Below the pieces are notes generated by a model that was given only the letters and a program-made list of their open reading frames with translations, was not told the origin of the DNA and searched no databases. This document shows positions 36,533 through 49,447 of a stretch of 64,000 nt of DNA, piece by piece. The stretch comes from Thuidium tamariscinum (Eukaryota; Streptophyta; Bryopsida; Hypnales; Thuidiaceae): NCBI GenBank assembly GCA_947034885.2, contig OX344749.2, positions 33,103,182 through 33,167,181 on the forward strand, given 5' to 3'. The translations under genes were made by a program, and so were the position numbers. The first letter of the stretch is position 1; each line of letters starts with the position of its first letter.

Positions 36533-37134
36533 TAAATTCCACAAAAAGTCAACACTTTGATAAGCTTTATCAATTTTTTTGAAATTTAACTATACAAATT
36601 CAAATTAGACATGCTAGAGATTACTTAGAAAAAGAAAACATGAAAATATCACTTATGGATTGAAAGATTTTAATGTTTGTTCATGTTTGTTCATAAGGGT
36701 GTTAAAATTGCAAAAGTGATTTGAAGTCTTTTGATCCACTTTTTACATGTCAATTTTAAAAGTTGGTTGCCAAAAAAATATGACGTCAAGAAGCCTAGAT
36801 TGCATAATCCCAATCAATTTATGGCTTCTCAAAATCTATACCACAATTTTCTTAAATGAACTTCTAATGTGGTTTTTTCTCCAAGCTCTAGTATATTTGA
36901 GGCTCATTGAGGCTTATTTCCGAGAGCCCTTAAAACTGACACCCTTATACAAAATCTTCAATAGAAAAATCAAAATAAATCATTTTCAAGATTGTATTTT
37001 TAATGCTAAGATTAGACTTCAAAAAGAAGTTTTCTAAAATATGAACTACCAAAAATAACAACTTATTTAGGTTTTATTTATCTTCAAAGTTTTGCAAACA
37101 CTAGATTTTGGTGCCTTAGGTGTTTAGGGATTAA

Positions 37135-37570
37135 CATAAAGAGATCTTGTTGTAGGATCAATTAAGAAATTTAAATTAGATGATCATTTAGGTATTTTAT
37201 GAAGGAATTTAAAATAAGTTAATTAAAAGTCAAATAAGTCAAATAGAAGTCCACAAAAAGATCTTGCATGCTTTTTTATAGTGGTTTTAGTGATAATCAT
37301 TTGTTACAACTGGACAATTATTTATTTATTTATTTGAAATACTTTCCTTCTTCTTACAAGTCAAAATGTTAAAGATCCTATTTTATTGAGATGTTGAACT
37401 TTCCATTTCTCCTTCTCAAAAACTGTTATTCTTTATTCTTGGGTTACAAGTAATGGAGTAAATAGGACAAATAGTTCTAGTATTTCTTGCAATCACCCTA
37501 ATTTAGTTTCCATTGTTAAATTTTTTTAGCATCATTTGGTTAGTTCTTGTTTTATTTAAATGAAAGAAGA
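37135..37570. other. AT-rich flank downstream of the EDR2-like gene
   Basis: Contains a short (TTTA)n run near 37319-37335. Otherwise nothing recognised. Confidence 0.5.
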
Positions 37571-38132
37571 CTCTTAGATTTGCAAACATTGATGTACTTT
37601 TTGGACATCAAGTGAATCAACCATGAAATAAGCTTGACTTACATCCAAGGTTGTGAGATTGACAAACTTCTCTGCATACCCAAACACACCATTCAATGAA
37701 GATAAGTAAAACCAAGTAATATCATGTCGACTTTCGATACATTGCTGGATTTGCATACCTCGAACAATGCTTTTTCTTTTGGCTACCAAATGCTGGTCAC
37801 CTGCTTTCAAAGTGAGCTTGAGGGACACCTGCTTTTGGCATCCAGAAGAAAACCCACTGCCGTCAACTGGTCCAGTCCAGAGCAGCAGATTGTTTATACA
37901 TCCTTTCAGAACCTCCTTCATCTCTATTGAAGAGCTGTGACGGAGGTGATAATCAGTTTCTGGTTCAAAGCTAGAGTGCCAACTTAGCGTGGTTGAGAAC
38001 AAATGAAAGCTCTCTAGAAGTGGTTCAGTTCTTTGTCAAGAACAATGACTATTGTACAGCAAATTAAACGAGCTACCTCTTTTTAACTGTTGCGATCAAA
38101 ACATGGGATGGACGAACATTTTGTCGTTAAGT
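37570..38132 (-). other. Likely 3' UTR of the EDR2-like gene
   Basis: Directly follows the TGA at 38133-38135 on the minus strand and keeps the balanced composition of transcribed DNA up to about 37600. It contains a frame of about 140 codons (37574-38002) opening at a non-ATG codon with no known domain, which I treat as chance within the UTR. Confidence 0.45.
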
Positions 38133-41100
38133 TCAGTTCGAAGCATCCCAATCGAATTGAGCTGCTGACTCGATCCTGATTCGATTCATCCTCACGGCGC
38201 CCAACAAGTACTCTGGAAGCTCCTGTGCGCCTTTAGCCTGCGACAAGCAACCAAGTTAGGACAATGGATGTAAATACTGAAGGTTCTATCGAATAAGATA
38301 TTAAAAAAAGAAAAGTGCACATGGTTTTGTGCAAATTTAACTAATTGCGTGAATAGAATTTAGGGTATACAGTTGGAAATTTTGCTTACTTTAGCCAGCT
38401 CATATCATAAGGACATAGAGACAATCATTTCGTTAGCCAGAATTATATCTAAAACGTTGATAACAATTACAATGGACAAAAAAGTAGGTTGGAGTAACAG
38501 GACATGATGGTTGCATAATTGAAATACCTCGATAAGCATCGCAAGGTCTATAACGACGTTTGTCAGACAACCTAGAACTAACCCACACGCACTCCGTGCC
38601 ATTGACGAGGATCCAACATCCACGTCAATCTGCAATAGTCAAAACAATTTAATGGATTAGAGAAGTCAGTTTAGAACGAGCAGCTTGCTAGTGACTTGGA
38701 ACTTGACAATCATCTTTTGTTGTGCAGTAGAGTCTGTAAGAGGATTATACTGAGGCATCCTTTTGTACCATAATAATGCCTCCAAATGCTTACTGCGACC
38801 ATGGGGAGGTTTCCACATGAATTGTATTAAAGATTCTCTTCACGATGCTACCTAATAGCCCCTGAAACTATCTAATTTTACTGAAATATTGTGTTATGCT
38901 GAAATTTCTACAAACAAGAGAAAACAGTGGATTTGAATTACCTCAAGGAAGTTATCTCTACGCAAGTAGTTGCAAGAGATTACTTTACCCAGTATACATG
39001 CTTTGGTTCCAAGAGCACGCTTCACCATCCAATAACCCTTGAAAAAAAATTAATGAAGTTTGATTTAACTTCAACATTACACTACTACTGATTCACATCA
39101 TCGTATAAGAGTCTCAAATAAGAAAATAAAATCTCAGAGCATCGTTGGTATCAGAAAGATACGGAGAAGCAGATCTGATAGTCCTTTAACAAAGTACTTG
39201 ACCGGAATACTACACAAGTAAAGAAGAAAATAAGGCCAAAGTCACATTCGGGTTTGAACCCTTCGTTTACAATTTTTGATACAACGGTGTTTGCAAAGTT
39301 GTAAGAGTGTAAGAACTGTATAAGTCCATACCTCCACAATGTTGGGAATGAGCTTGAACCTAGAATTTCGAAACGCGTCGTCTCCGTTGACAAACTGATC
39401 AAGTAACGATCCTGGTCGGATTGGCTTGTCAGCACCATAGTACAATACTATACTATAATTAGGCTTGCGAGGAATCTGTCCGTACAGCCACAGCTTATCA
39501 GATCTCCCACAGCACAAAAAGTGAGCGCCACAAATCAGCAAAGTTCGGAATTCCGTTTCACTGGGTTTTAAAAACAAAACAAAACACACAGCGAAGTTTA
39601 TGACTTGTCAGCGATGGTGTTCTGACCTAATGTTCAAAATGGATAATATCAGTGAGATTGGCGCAGTTTCAGTCATCCGATTAGAACCTAACCAGTTCCC
39701 GTTTCAGAGATCCAGAGCTTTGTGTACTAACTTAGAACGCGCGTCACAATTTTGGCACTCTGAACATGCCATGTTAATGGATATGCCCAAGACTTGAAAG
39801 AAAAACTTGTTGGATACATGGTCATGTTCATCACATTGGCGTAATTTTGCACAATTGGCACTTAGGCTCTAATCTAGGAATTGGACACTGGCCTACACTA
39901 ATAGAGCTTCAAGGTGTTTTCCTTTTTTTTGAAACAAATGAAGAGCTTTAAGGTTTCGGGAGAGGGACCAGACCGGTTTCAGAAACGGCCAAATAAGATT
40001 GCTCGGGTCTCCCTTTTCTGAAATCTCAGATGTCCGGTAGTCCTTGAACTTAGAGCTCTGAGATTTCAGTTGGGCAACGAATATTTGAGCACTTGCAAAG
40101 TCCTAATTTTCCGCACTACCAATTTTCAGTCACATTTTGGCGCACTGAAATTGCCAGGAGAACTAATGGGAGGCGTCAAGATAGGAAGATTCAATGTTCA
40201 GTATCAGACAATGGGGTAGCAAATGTTCATGAAATTTCTAGATTTAAGGTAGCATGTAAACCAAAAAGATCTGTCACAAATATCGCAGAGAACCCACGTT
40301 ACCTGTAGATTAAGTACAAGGATAAAAGGTGCTTTCCTCCCTGCTGCTGACTGATACACAACAGAACACAGCCTAAATAAGCAAAGCACCTTGAGCAGGG
40401 GGTTCACAATGCATTGCGTCATATTCTTGCTAATTTGGATCCCTACACATAATATTTTAATGCAATTTCTAATCCTTGTTGATTAGTAACCACTAACATA
40501 CTTCATTGAAACAATGACTAACATATTTTTGAAATTATGTAAATTTTATGCAAAATATTAAATTTCTTCATGATGTTTTAAGTTATCAAAATTTGATAAT
40601 ATTTTATTACATTTCATAATAATCATTCATCTGGCGTGAAATTCAGAATTGTCACATCCGAAAACATAAGTTTCTTTTCTTTTCTTGATATTAACCCTCA
40701 CTACCGTTACTCTCAAGAAATCAACAAAGAACATCATGAAACCGTTGAGTTCCACTTAGCCGAATTCACATGCGAGGGAATCTTACTCTTCAGCTCACCT
40801 GCACACAGCAGCTAGATTGCAACGCAATATGATCGATTCTTCGATCTGAACTCAGCCAATCCACAGCCAGCAGTTTCAGAAGAGGCTCCCCACCAGAAAT
40901 CTGATCATCATCCACCACAATGTCAGCAGAAAATGGCGACTAAATAATCTTGTTTTCAGTAAAACTAGACCCGGTCCACGGATTCTTAGGCAACGGAGCC
41001 ATGAGAATCTTCACTACGTTGCCTAAAAATCTCCATGATTAGCAGGGAGGTCTTCCTCTACTCGTAATGAATACATTGGCAGACTTCAATATGGCCACTG

Positions 41101-44100
41101 TAACAATAGGGAGACCGTCTCTCAAGACCAAACCTCTTCGTGAATTTAGATCGACCTCTCTATGAATTACAGAGAAGATTCTCTTTGTAATGTCAAAAAA
41201 GTTACTGAAACAAAAGAACATTATTGAAAACCTCTTTAAATGTTATACGTGGATATATCCTCAAACTCTAATTGCCTATATTTAATGAACTTTGGTCCAA
41301 CTAGAGTTTGGGAATTCCTACATGTCTGAGAGGTATGCCCAAGGGTTGATTTCCGAGCTAAATGTGAAGAGAGGGTTATAAGAGTAATACGAACCTTGAG
41401 ACTATCTTCATTGTAAGTCTGGCCACGAACCATGAATCCTTTTCCTCCAATTTGAGACCAACCATCGACTTCATCGTCACTTACAAGTTTCCTTAATGTT
41501 GAATTGAACATTTTAGGATCCAAGTCCAATGACGGCACACTCCAGTCAAGCTCTCGGGCAACTCTAGTTGCTGCAATTGAGTTGTGACATTAGAATTCCA
41601 AGAGCTCAAGTACACTATTTTCAAAATAATAAAAATGCATGTGCTACACTTTCAAGTTACAAAGTGAATAACAGAGGGGAGGCAAAGAATGTATAGAATC
41701 CCCCTCTCCACCCCTTCATATTACTTCCATAGGTAGCAACGATATAGAAATTTACCTGGCAACGATTTGGTGGACAAAGAACCCCAGGAAATACCATAGG
41801 CCTTTTGACTTCCTCTCTGTAAGAACAAGCAAAGAAAGTTATTGAATCTAGATATCTGAATAGCTTGACACAATCAATTTCTTGTTGGAATGACCTGGCA
41901 TCTGATGATCCAACTAATTGGATGAATTCTTTACAATTGTCAACTAAATAGACATGAGGCATTGCAATCTCATGCAGATCCTTGCTAATAGCCAACCTTC
42001 AACATTCCCCTTATTAGATTGAGGCCTCGCTTGCACCACGGTACCAAGAAAGCAGTAGCAATTAGCTAATTGAAATTAATTGTCCAAGTTGTGCCAATTA
42101 GCAAACCAATGCTAACTATCTTGCAATGAATTTATGTTCATTTCCATCAATTAACTACCCTATTTCAAACAAATAAACTAATAAACTAGACCTAGACCAA
42201 TGAGTTGAAATCATAAATCCACCTACACCAAGTTGCAGCAGCTAGCTAACTTGAAAGCCTAACTTTCATTAGTTTACCTTTCAAGTAAAAACACACAATA
42301 AGTTTGTTAAATTCCAACCCACTAACTAATGGCCATAACACCCCAGCTGTTAGCTATTTGGCATTTATTGGTTCCTGGGAGCAGGCTGCTCATCCATCAT
42401 AGTTGCCAACCATTGCAACTTCACATTATTTGAGCTACATGAGTCAATATAACAACAGAAATTTGCAACGTTCAAAACATTTTTTCTCATCAATGCAAAA
42501 ATAAAACAATTAGAGGGCATGCTTGATGTTTATTGACCAGTCCATTTTCATCGTGCTCATCTTCCTCTTCATCTGGGTCATCAGCCATAATTGCATCATA
42601 AAACTCTTCGTGTGACTCAAGCATTGCCGATTCCTTCGGAGCGTCCATCAAAATGGGAGATGCTCCCTCCACCATTGGGTCAGCCGTTTGTAGCACTTTT
42701 TTCACCTCTTTATTCAGCCTTTTCCTGGCCTGGGATTGCATAGTAATCAGCTCCGGACTTGCTTCAAGAAGTTCTCTCAAACCTATGATGCCAAACTCGA
42801 AAGGAGTGAATATGGTCCCAAGACTTGATGATGTAATAAGATGCAAGACACCCAATAAGGAGTTAACACCTTCAGATTTGTGCAAATAAATTCACACTTA
42901 GTAGCAGAAGTCTACCTGCTATCCTGCAGAGCAGAATGTAAGGAATAGTCTTGCGAAACTTTGAGTAGTAACTTCGCTTCCATTGACCCCATCTTATAGA
43001 CTTCACCTCGACAACTTGCGTAACCAGTGATCGAGGTGTTCCACAACCAGGCCTCGGTGGTAAAGGTGTAATCTCCCAAATACCCGCTGCACGGCAATTG
43101 AGATTTAGCTCTATGAGACCTAAGATTCAGAATTCTTTTATACAGAAACCCTTTCGTGAATCTTCCTCATGAATCACGAGTAAGTCATAGTGATCATACT
43201 AAGGTCTCCTCGCGGTATATAGATACCTGAACGATCTTAAACCATAGAGTCCTTCCCAAGAATCGTGGAGACAATTCACTTGATGATGAGAGTTTTCTGA
43301 AAGTAGAGACTTACGACTTAAATCAATACGTTGGACGCAAGGTTTAGATGGCCGGCTTTTGTGAGTGGTTGAGACCTGTGTGATTGCTGCAACCAACAAA
43401 GGGTCGTTTAGTCAAAACGAGCTAATACTTGTCACCACCAATAGCATTCAATTGAGGTTTGTGTACCTCATAATCAGATCCATCAGAAACAAATCATCAT
43501 TTACTAACCTGTAACGAACCAAGAAAATAATACACTACACATGCTCGAACATAAAAAATTCACCGCAACAGCTTAATGCAAAATATTAACCAAAGCACCA
43601 CATTAGTTTACCCAGAGAAGGGGCTCACAATATGATCCATCCTGATCAAGTCGCCAGTACCGTGAGAAAAGGTAGTCCCGTTTACCACGAAACCTGCACG
43701 TGATTACACCAAGTATAGTCAATATTACTTCATATTAGCAAACCTGGTACAAGCTGCAAGTCCTAAAAACATTAAATCATCCCCATGTAAATTAATTACA
43801 ACCTTGCACAGAAAAGCAGAACATCAACAAAGAAATAGCCCAGACCATACAGGATTAATAGGATGAAAGATAGTTGATCTTCGCTTATTTTCTAATGCTG
43901 TACTGCTGAGAGCATGTTGTAAGGTAGACGATACTAAACATTATGGACCTGATCCCATCACCTAAACAGAACCCTGTTACGGTCTCCTATTTACAGTTTC
44001 CTATTAGGTTTCCTATACTGACCCAGCACCAACAACACTTAGTTGGGACTTATTACCAAGTGACGTAAGCATCATTTCTATAGCAACTGAGCTGTGAATG

Positions 44101-47100
44101 GAAATGAAGTTGTCTTATTTTCACTATACTGGTCAACATCCTCCTAATTTAAATTGCACAAATAGTGGTAAAATTTCGGTCTCGACAAATTTGACTCTTA
44201 TACCAGAAGAATCCTCCAAAACTCCAAACTTCTCCCACAACACAATCCTGCATATGTTAAATTATAAAGTGACACGAACAGTGAGTCGATTTCATATTCA
44301 GACCTCTTAAAATGTTTGGGGTCGAACGAGCCATACACAATGTCCGAATGCCCATCAATTTGCTCGACAAGCTCCAAATTGCCAGTCAAAACGTCCCATC
44401 TGTGGCAGATGGACAATGACGATGAGCATCAAATTTGAGCTGCTCGTGACCAAGAAAGTTTCTAACTGAACTCCTCGGCAAAGTCCTTCAGTGGTCTGGC
44501 GGCCTCGTACGATTAAAGCAACTTAGGTGGTCTTGCATATGCGCGTCCATTATAAATATGAACAAATAAGCTAGTGTTGAATGACTCACTGGTATCGAAG
44601 AGCATTGTCCAAGCTCATAATCTGCTCAAAAATTGTCTCGGGAGTTGCTTCAATAACGCCAACCGCCTTCATTATTGTTCCTTTCTCTGACTAAACCCAT
44701 GAATAGCAGATTTATGATGATGTGTAACCCGGAATTCAGGACTCAAATCCAACAGAAGTATCATTCGAATAAAGCAGCAAATTAAGAGAAGAAGCATGAA
44801 CTACCTTGGAGGCTGTGATATCTTCGAATATCCGGAGACCTGCGTGCCTAAAAATCAATAGTAAGAAGGCTTCACGAGCATGGAATGATACCTGCACTAA
44901 CGATGACACTACGAAAGATGAAAAATTAAAAGCACACGCATCGTGATGATAGTAAAACATGAGGATCTACAAACAAGAGAATGAGAATATCGTGCCCTGG
45001 GTGCAGAATGATTGAAGAGACTAAAATTTAACCAAGCTACCTGTAGATTTTGTTCTATTTCAAATTTGTGAGCAGTGGTCATGCTTTAAATAATAATAAA
45101 ATCCACGACATGAAACCAAACCAGTCAGAGAATATCACCATTGACTATGCAGAAGCATCTCCAGTCTGCCTGCTCAACAGTATCTCCTTCCCGATAGTCG
45201 TAATATCCGGCTGGATCAGGTTCCTGCGGTGAAACCATTGACGGGCACCTCAATTGGGAACCCGGACCTGCTTCCAATAGTGATTGCAAGTTAGGTTACC
45301 AATTCCAGTCATCATCATGCAAAATATTACAGACAAAAGTTAGAGAACTTAGTAGCGAGTACCTCTCTTTCAAACCCACTGACATCATTTTCTTACTACC
45401 GTAAAAGCATAATGCAAGACATAGCCACAGGTATGTGACATTACCCCTGCCAATTGTAATAAGCTTGCAAATTTTACTCTGTACCGACCTTGAATATGTG
45501 CGAGGTCCATTTATATCAAACCTGTCAAATTGTGCAGAAATCAGTCAACAGGTTATTCTTCTGAGTTGTTAACATTGTCATTATATATCTAAAAAGTCTA
45601 CGGATAATTCATTGTCCAGTACAGAGAAGATTTCATGAAGCTTTCTCGACGTACTCATCATCAATGTTGATGGCTCGGCGGCCACTGCCAAGTCGCTCAC
45701 TAGAGAATTCAGCCTGAGACAAGTTCACCCACACAAACCAGCCATTGGTCTTCAATTCAAGGTGAAAGATCGTTCCTAGAATATTGATGAAAGTGAGTGA
45801 GTTAGGGCACAAACATGGTTTTTAATGAGACTAGTTTTTTCAAGAATTTGTAGACAATAGCATAGGGAGATTGATCGTAGGGAGGAAAGATAAGCATGAC
45901 ATAAATCATGTAGAGACCTCCCCATGAATCATTAAGAATTCTCCCAATGATCACCTACTTGGACGGTATTTATGTCCCTGTTCAAAACTTTTAGCTCACA
46001 ACTTTCCAGCAGTTTCAATGAAGTGAAGGGGATGTCTCCCCCATCTCCCTGTTGCATCCTCCTTGATTGAAGTCCAAAAATTACTAGGAACCTAATTTTG
46101 CTGAAAATCCTGTTGACAAGGAAGGAAATTGAAATGAAAGAAACAACTGAGAAAGAACTTCACCTCTTCCTTAGCATGCTTGAAAGCAGATACCCACTTC
46201 TCAGCCTCCTCGGCAGTATTACATGCGAACTGCTCAGAAGTAACCAGCAGGAGATTAAGTAGGAGATCGCGAGTTCATTATTGCACAAGATTCTCACGCG
46301 TTACGAGATCAAAGTATCGCACTTCATGGTTGTGATACAAAAGAATGTCGAATATTGTAATTTAATTCTACACAAGTACCTCTCCTTGTCTGCTGTGATC
46401 CAAGCGATTGAAAATCCGTAGAACGTACAGTGCCTGCAAAGAATCAATTACGTGAATATTACACGTTTATCCTTATGATATACACCATTGGATACATAGT
46501 CAAGACTCACGAAGCTGGTCATTTGCTACATACCCTTCCGTGGAAAATTTGGCGGCCCACTTCCTCCACCATCAAATGCGTTCCCACAACTCCACTTCTG
46601 ATAGTCACCTGCAGAGCACCAAAGAGAACAATCATTCTGTGAAAAATCTTCTACATTTCTTTCTAATTTCATCGAAGTCAGCTCAAATCCTTGACCGAAA
46701 TTCATCTCACTGCACACAAATACCACCGCCTTTGCGATCACTCATTAGAGTCCCCAGATGTTAGTGCAAATTCTGGCATTATGGGGGAATTTGTCGTGCT
46801 TTCTTAGCAATGAAAGGCAAGGTAGGGTTCACAGAGACATCTAAAGCTTCAACCGAATAAAGAACACATAAATAACTTCGGTGGTTAGAAAAAGAAGATT
46901 CAAAAAATCAGAATTCAGGTGGATTTGAAGGAGAGAGTCTTGCGGGTGGGTGGGCTGGGGAGCTACTAAGTGCAAGTTAGAAAATTTGTCAAAAACTTTC
47001 TACATTGAGATTTCTTGTGCAATCAAATCAGCTCAAATTCCTGCTCTACACTCTTCTCAATGCACACAATACCATCGCCTTTGGAATCACACATTGCAGC

Positions 47101-47361
47101 CTACAGATTTCAGTGCATTGCTAATAATCTAGAACTTCCATATGTGCTTTCACTTAAGATTTTACGCAATAATGCGTGGCAAGGGAGTGCGACGCGTAGA
47201 CATACAGCTTGAGGGTATTCGACAGGGTTGCACTTGAACATGGAGACGAATTTGCCCTTGATGACGAGAAACCGGTCGGTGCAAAATGGGTACCCCAAGG
47301 AGTTCGTGCCGACGTGATAGACCCACCCAGCATACGCGGGCACTCCTCTGCCGGACCCCAT
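38133..47361 (-). CDS. EDR2L: EDR2-like protein: PH, START and EDR2_C domains
   Basis: Relative of Arabidopsis ENHANCED DISEASE RESISTANCE 2, closest to its EDR2-like PH-START paralogues. These are membrane-associated lipid-binding proteins; EDR2 dampens salicylate-dependent defence. I read 22 exons, coding order: 47361-47206, 46608-46534, 46433-46380, 46229-46164, 45713-45655, 45521-45445, 45267-45139, 44839-44805, 44690-44590, 44399-44304, 43693-43629, 43386-43315, 43086-42916, 42782-42538, 41816-41756, 41570-41395, 40939-40799, 40350-40303, 39475-39332, 39037-38942, 38629-38528, 38237-38133. All are GT-AG and in phase, totalling 2274 nt (757 residues). PH is about residues 8-115 (YAGWVYHVGTNSLGYPF). 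START is about 195-400 (RIFEDITASK, GIWEITPL, KTIPYILL). An acidic linker has DDPDEEEDEHDE. EDR2_C is about 505-745 (GFMVRGQTY, GDDAFRNSRFKLIP, IDVDVGSSSMARS). The start is the only ATG before the PH domain. The 35-bp exon 8 is easily missed. Confidence 0.94.
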
Positions 47362-48789
47362 CCCTCTCCTCAACGTCACCTGTATCCCGCAAACTTCTCG
47401 CCCGCGCTTCCTGCTGCGCCTGTAGTATCCGACGCTCCCGTTTGGGTTCGAGGATTTTCTCAGCCACCGCGAGCCCGGGATGCCGCCATAAGGAGGGATA
47501 CACCCTTTGGATCTCACACCGGCCAGGCGACGGCGGCGACGACGACGACGGGGATGGCGGGCAAGACGTCGACCCCTCAAGCGACTCGTGGCGCTCCAGC
47601 TTTACTATTACCAGAACTCCTCGAGACGATTGTCCTTCTTCGAAAACCGCTCCAGCAACGCCAACCTCGTCGCATTCTCTCTCACGGCGTGAGAATATCT
47701 GTCTGCGAATGATTTCAGATGAACAAATGGACTGATTTCCCGGATCATCCCTTCTCACAAATAAATTCCTGTCCACCCACTTCCAAGAAGCGGTCAGATG
47801 AAGCCCGCCCAATTCTGAGATCCCTATGCACTTGACATGCATGAATTATCCTCCAGAATGAACCATCGGCACTGAGTCGCTCGATCTGCCAGTTCAATCA
47901 ATCTCTGGCGCAATGCCAAGTGAAGGACAGCGCAGGGAACCAAAATTAATCGACCACGTATCGACAGCGCCTTCAAGAAAGGGCTTCATGCGCAGGTACG
48001 CACTGACATTTCCCGATCATCCCTTAAAGTTCCAGGACGTAAGCCATTCAAGTAGAGACAAACATAATAAAGACTTCCACGAACTCGACATCAATTTCTT
48101 GTTCACTTCCAACACGCAATCACGTGACGAACATTCACGCAGGAACATTTTCTCCCAAAGCATGCAGTGACCCTGTCACCTTGCCTCGATCAATCAGAGT
48201 TGGAATGAAAAGTCAAGGGCGCAGCGTATATATTGGCAGAGCCATAATTAGAAAAACCGACAATGGTAAGGTGAATGCAGGATCACACGCTGCTACTGCA
48301 CAGTACGTAAAAGAACGATCGACCACTGAAAGTAATCAATTCTCCTCCAACACCAAAAAGAAAACAATCAATCTACGGAACTACCTAAATAATTCATCCA
48401 TGAATTCCATTCCAATCAAAATCCCAAACCCCGATCGATCTGTACGTGTCGTGTGAGGATCGGAATGTGGAAGCGTAAAGTGAAACCCTACGAGCATGAC
48501 ATGCAGACAATTGCTTGCTGGCTATGGTGCGAGGAGCCGAGGATTTGTCGTCCAGCCAAAATGCCAGGGAATGTTCAAATCAGTGAGAAGTGCAGGAGAA
48601 GCGAACTGAAAACAGAAATGCAAGTCTGGCCTCCGGGAAGCTTGATCGTCGTGTGGGTGGGACCCTAGCTTGCCTTCTATTGCGGGGTCGGACGGGTCGG
48701 TCGGTCGGTCCCTATTCCCTAACAAGGGGGGCGGTCCCTGGTTTGCTTGGTAGGTACTGTACCTGATGCCGTGTTCTTGCGGCACTTGG
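47362..48789 (-). promoter_or_regulatory. Upstream region of the EDR2-like gene
   Basis: A balanced-composition tract abutting the start codon, as expected for a 5' UTR and promoter. A (CGG/CGA)n trinucleotide run lies at about 47528-47560. The minus frame stays open upstream of the start to about 47580 without an ATG. A GGTC repeat (GGTCGGTCGGTCGGTCCC) lies near 48693-48711. No second gene is supported here, although frames of up to 226 codons occur by chance in this GC-rich DNA. Confidence 0.45.
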
Positions 48790-49021
48790 CGTTATGTCAC
48801 GGCAAGTGCGTCGTTTTGATTGCTTGGGAGTAGGCATCAGTCAGTATAAGATTATAATTGTTAGGTACAACTATCTGAAAGCCGCTCATTTTACCCTAGA
48901 AAGTAGGAAGTCTGTCACTTGGGTAGTTATCCAAAACATAATTAGATCTGTGGTGGGTGGGCCTTTGTTCTCCTTCTTTGCAATGAAATTTCGTTTCATT
49001 TGTGAAAAAAAAAAAAAAAAA
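48790..49021 (+). mobile_element. Possible retroposon 3' end with poly(A) tail
   Basis: A run of 17 A (49005-49021) follows TTCTCCTTCTTTGCAATGAA and TTTCGTTTCATTTGTG, wording that resembles 3' ends of plant LINE elements. No reverse transcriptase or target duplication was found, so this could also be a chance A-tract. Confidence 0.3.
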
Positions 49022-49055
49022 TAGATCCTCATTTATCCCCCATTTATTAATGGTT

Positions 49056-49283
49056 GGGGTGAACTGACCCCTTGCTTGGACACTTGGGAAAACACTGCAA
49101 TTTTTTATTTTTTGCAAATAATCTTTTTTGCAAATTCTGAAATCATAATTGCAATCAAAGGCCCCTAATTAGCTTATAGAAGAATTCAAGGTAAATTACT
49201 TAAGTACAAAATAGGGGGCTTTTTGTTTTACTTGCACCATTAGAATTGCTTGGAGTGGCCGAGCGAGGGGGCCATTTCACCTT
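49056..49283 (+). mobile_element. MITE, GGCCCCCTCGCTCGG-TIR family, copy 3
   Basis: Left end GTGAACTGACCCCTTGCTTG and right end GGCCGAGCGAGGGGGCCATT are inverted relatives. The interior keeps the TAGGGGGCTTTTTGTTTTAC and CCTAATTAGCT blocks of the copy at 26594-26826. About 230 bp, noncoding. Confidence 0.75.
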
Positions 49284-49447
49284 GGGGTGAATGGACCCCC
49301 TCATTCTTATTCTTATTCTTAATAAATTTTTTTTTTAATCTACCCCCCAAAATAATTAGATTCTTTGATGAATATGTACATCCTTCAATCTTTAGTCATT
49401 TTGTTAGTCTTTTATTGGACAATTTTTCTACCTAAAGTTTGCAATGT

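Larger units (their letters stand above)
34898..37134 (-). mobile_element. TTAA-flanked TIR element, copy B, split by Tc1
   Basis: TTAA lies at both ends (34898-34901, 37131-37134). Termini are CCCCTAAATGCCCAAG (left) and the inverted CCTTAGGTGTTTAGGG (right). Without the Tc1 insertion it is about 651 bp and aligns throughout with copy A (2851-3509) in opposite orientation, for example through the ACATGTCAA, GAGGCTCATT and AAATCATTTTCAAGATT blocks. Noncoding. Confidence 0.75.

Noticed and set aside
37574-38002. A 142-codon minus-strand frame after the EDR2-like stop
   Set aside because: It opens at a non-ATG codon, lies where the 3' UTR is expected and shows no family features.
47162-47842. 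A 226-codon minus-strand frame over the EDR2-like start
   Set aside because: It is in a different frame from the PH-domain exon, rich in R/S from a CGG/CGA repeat, and unlike any family.
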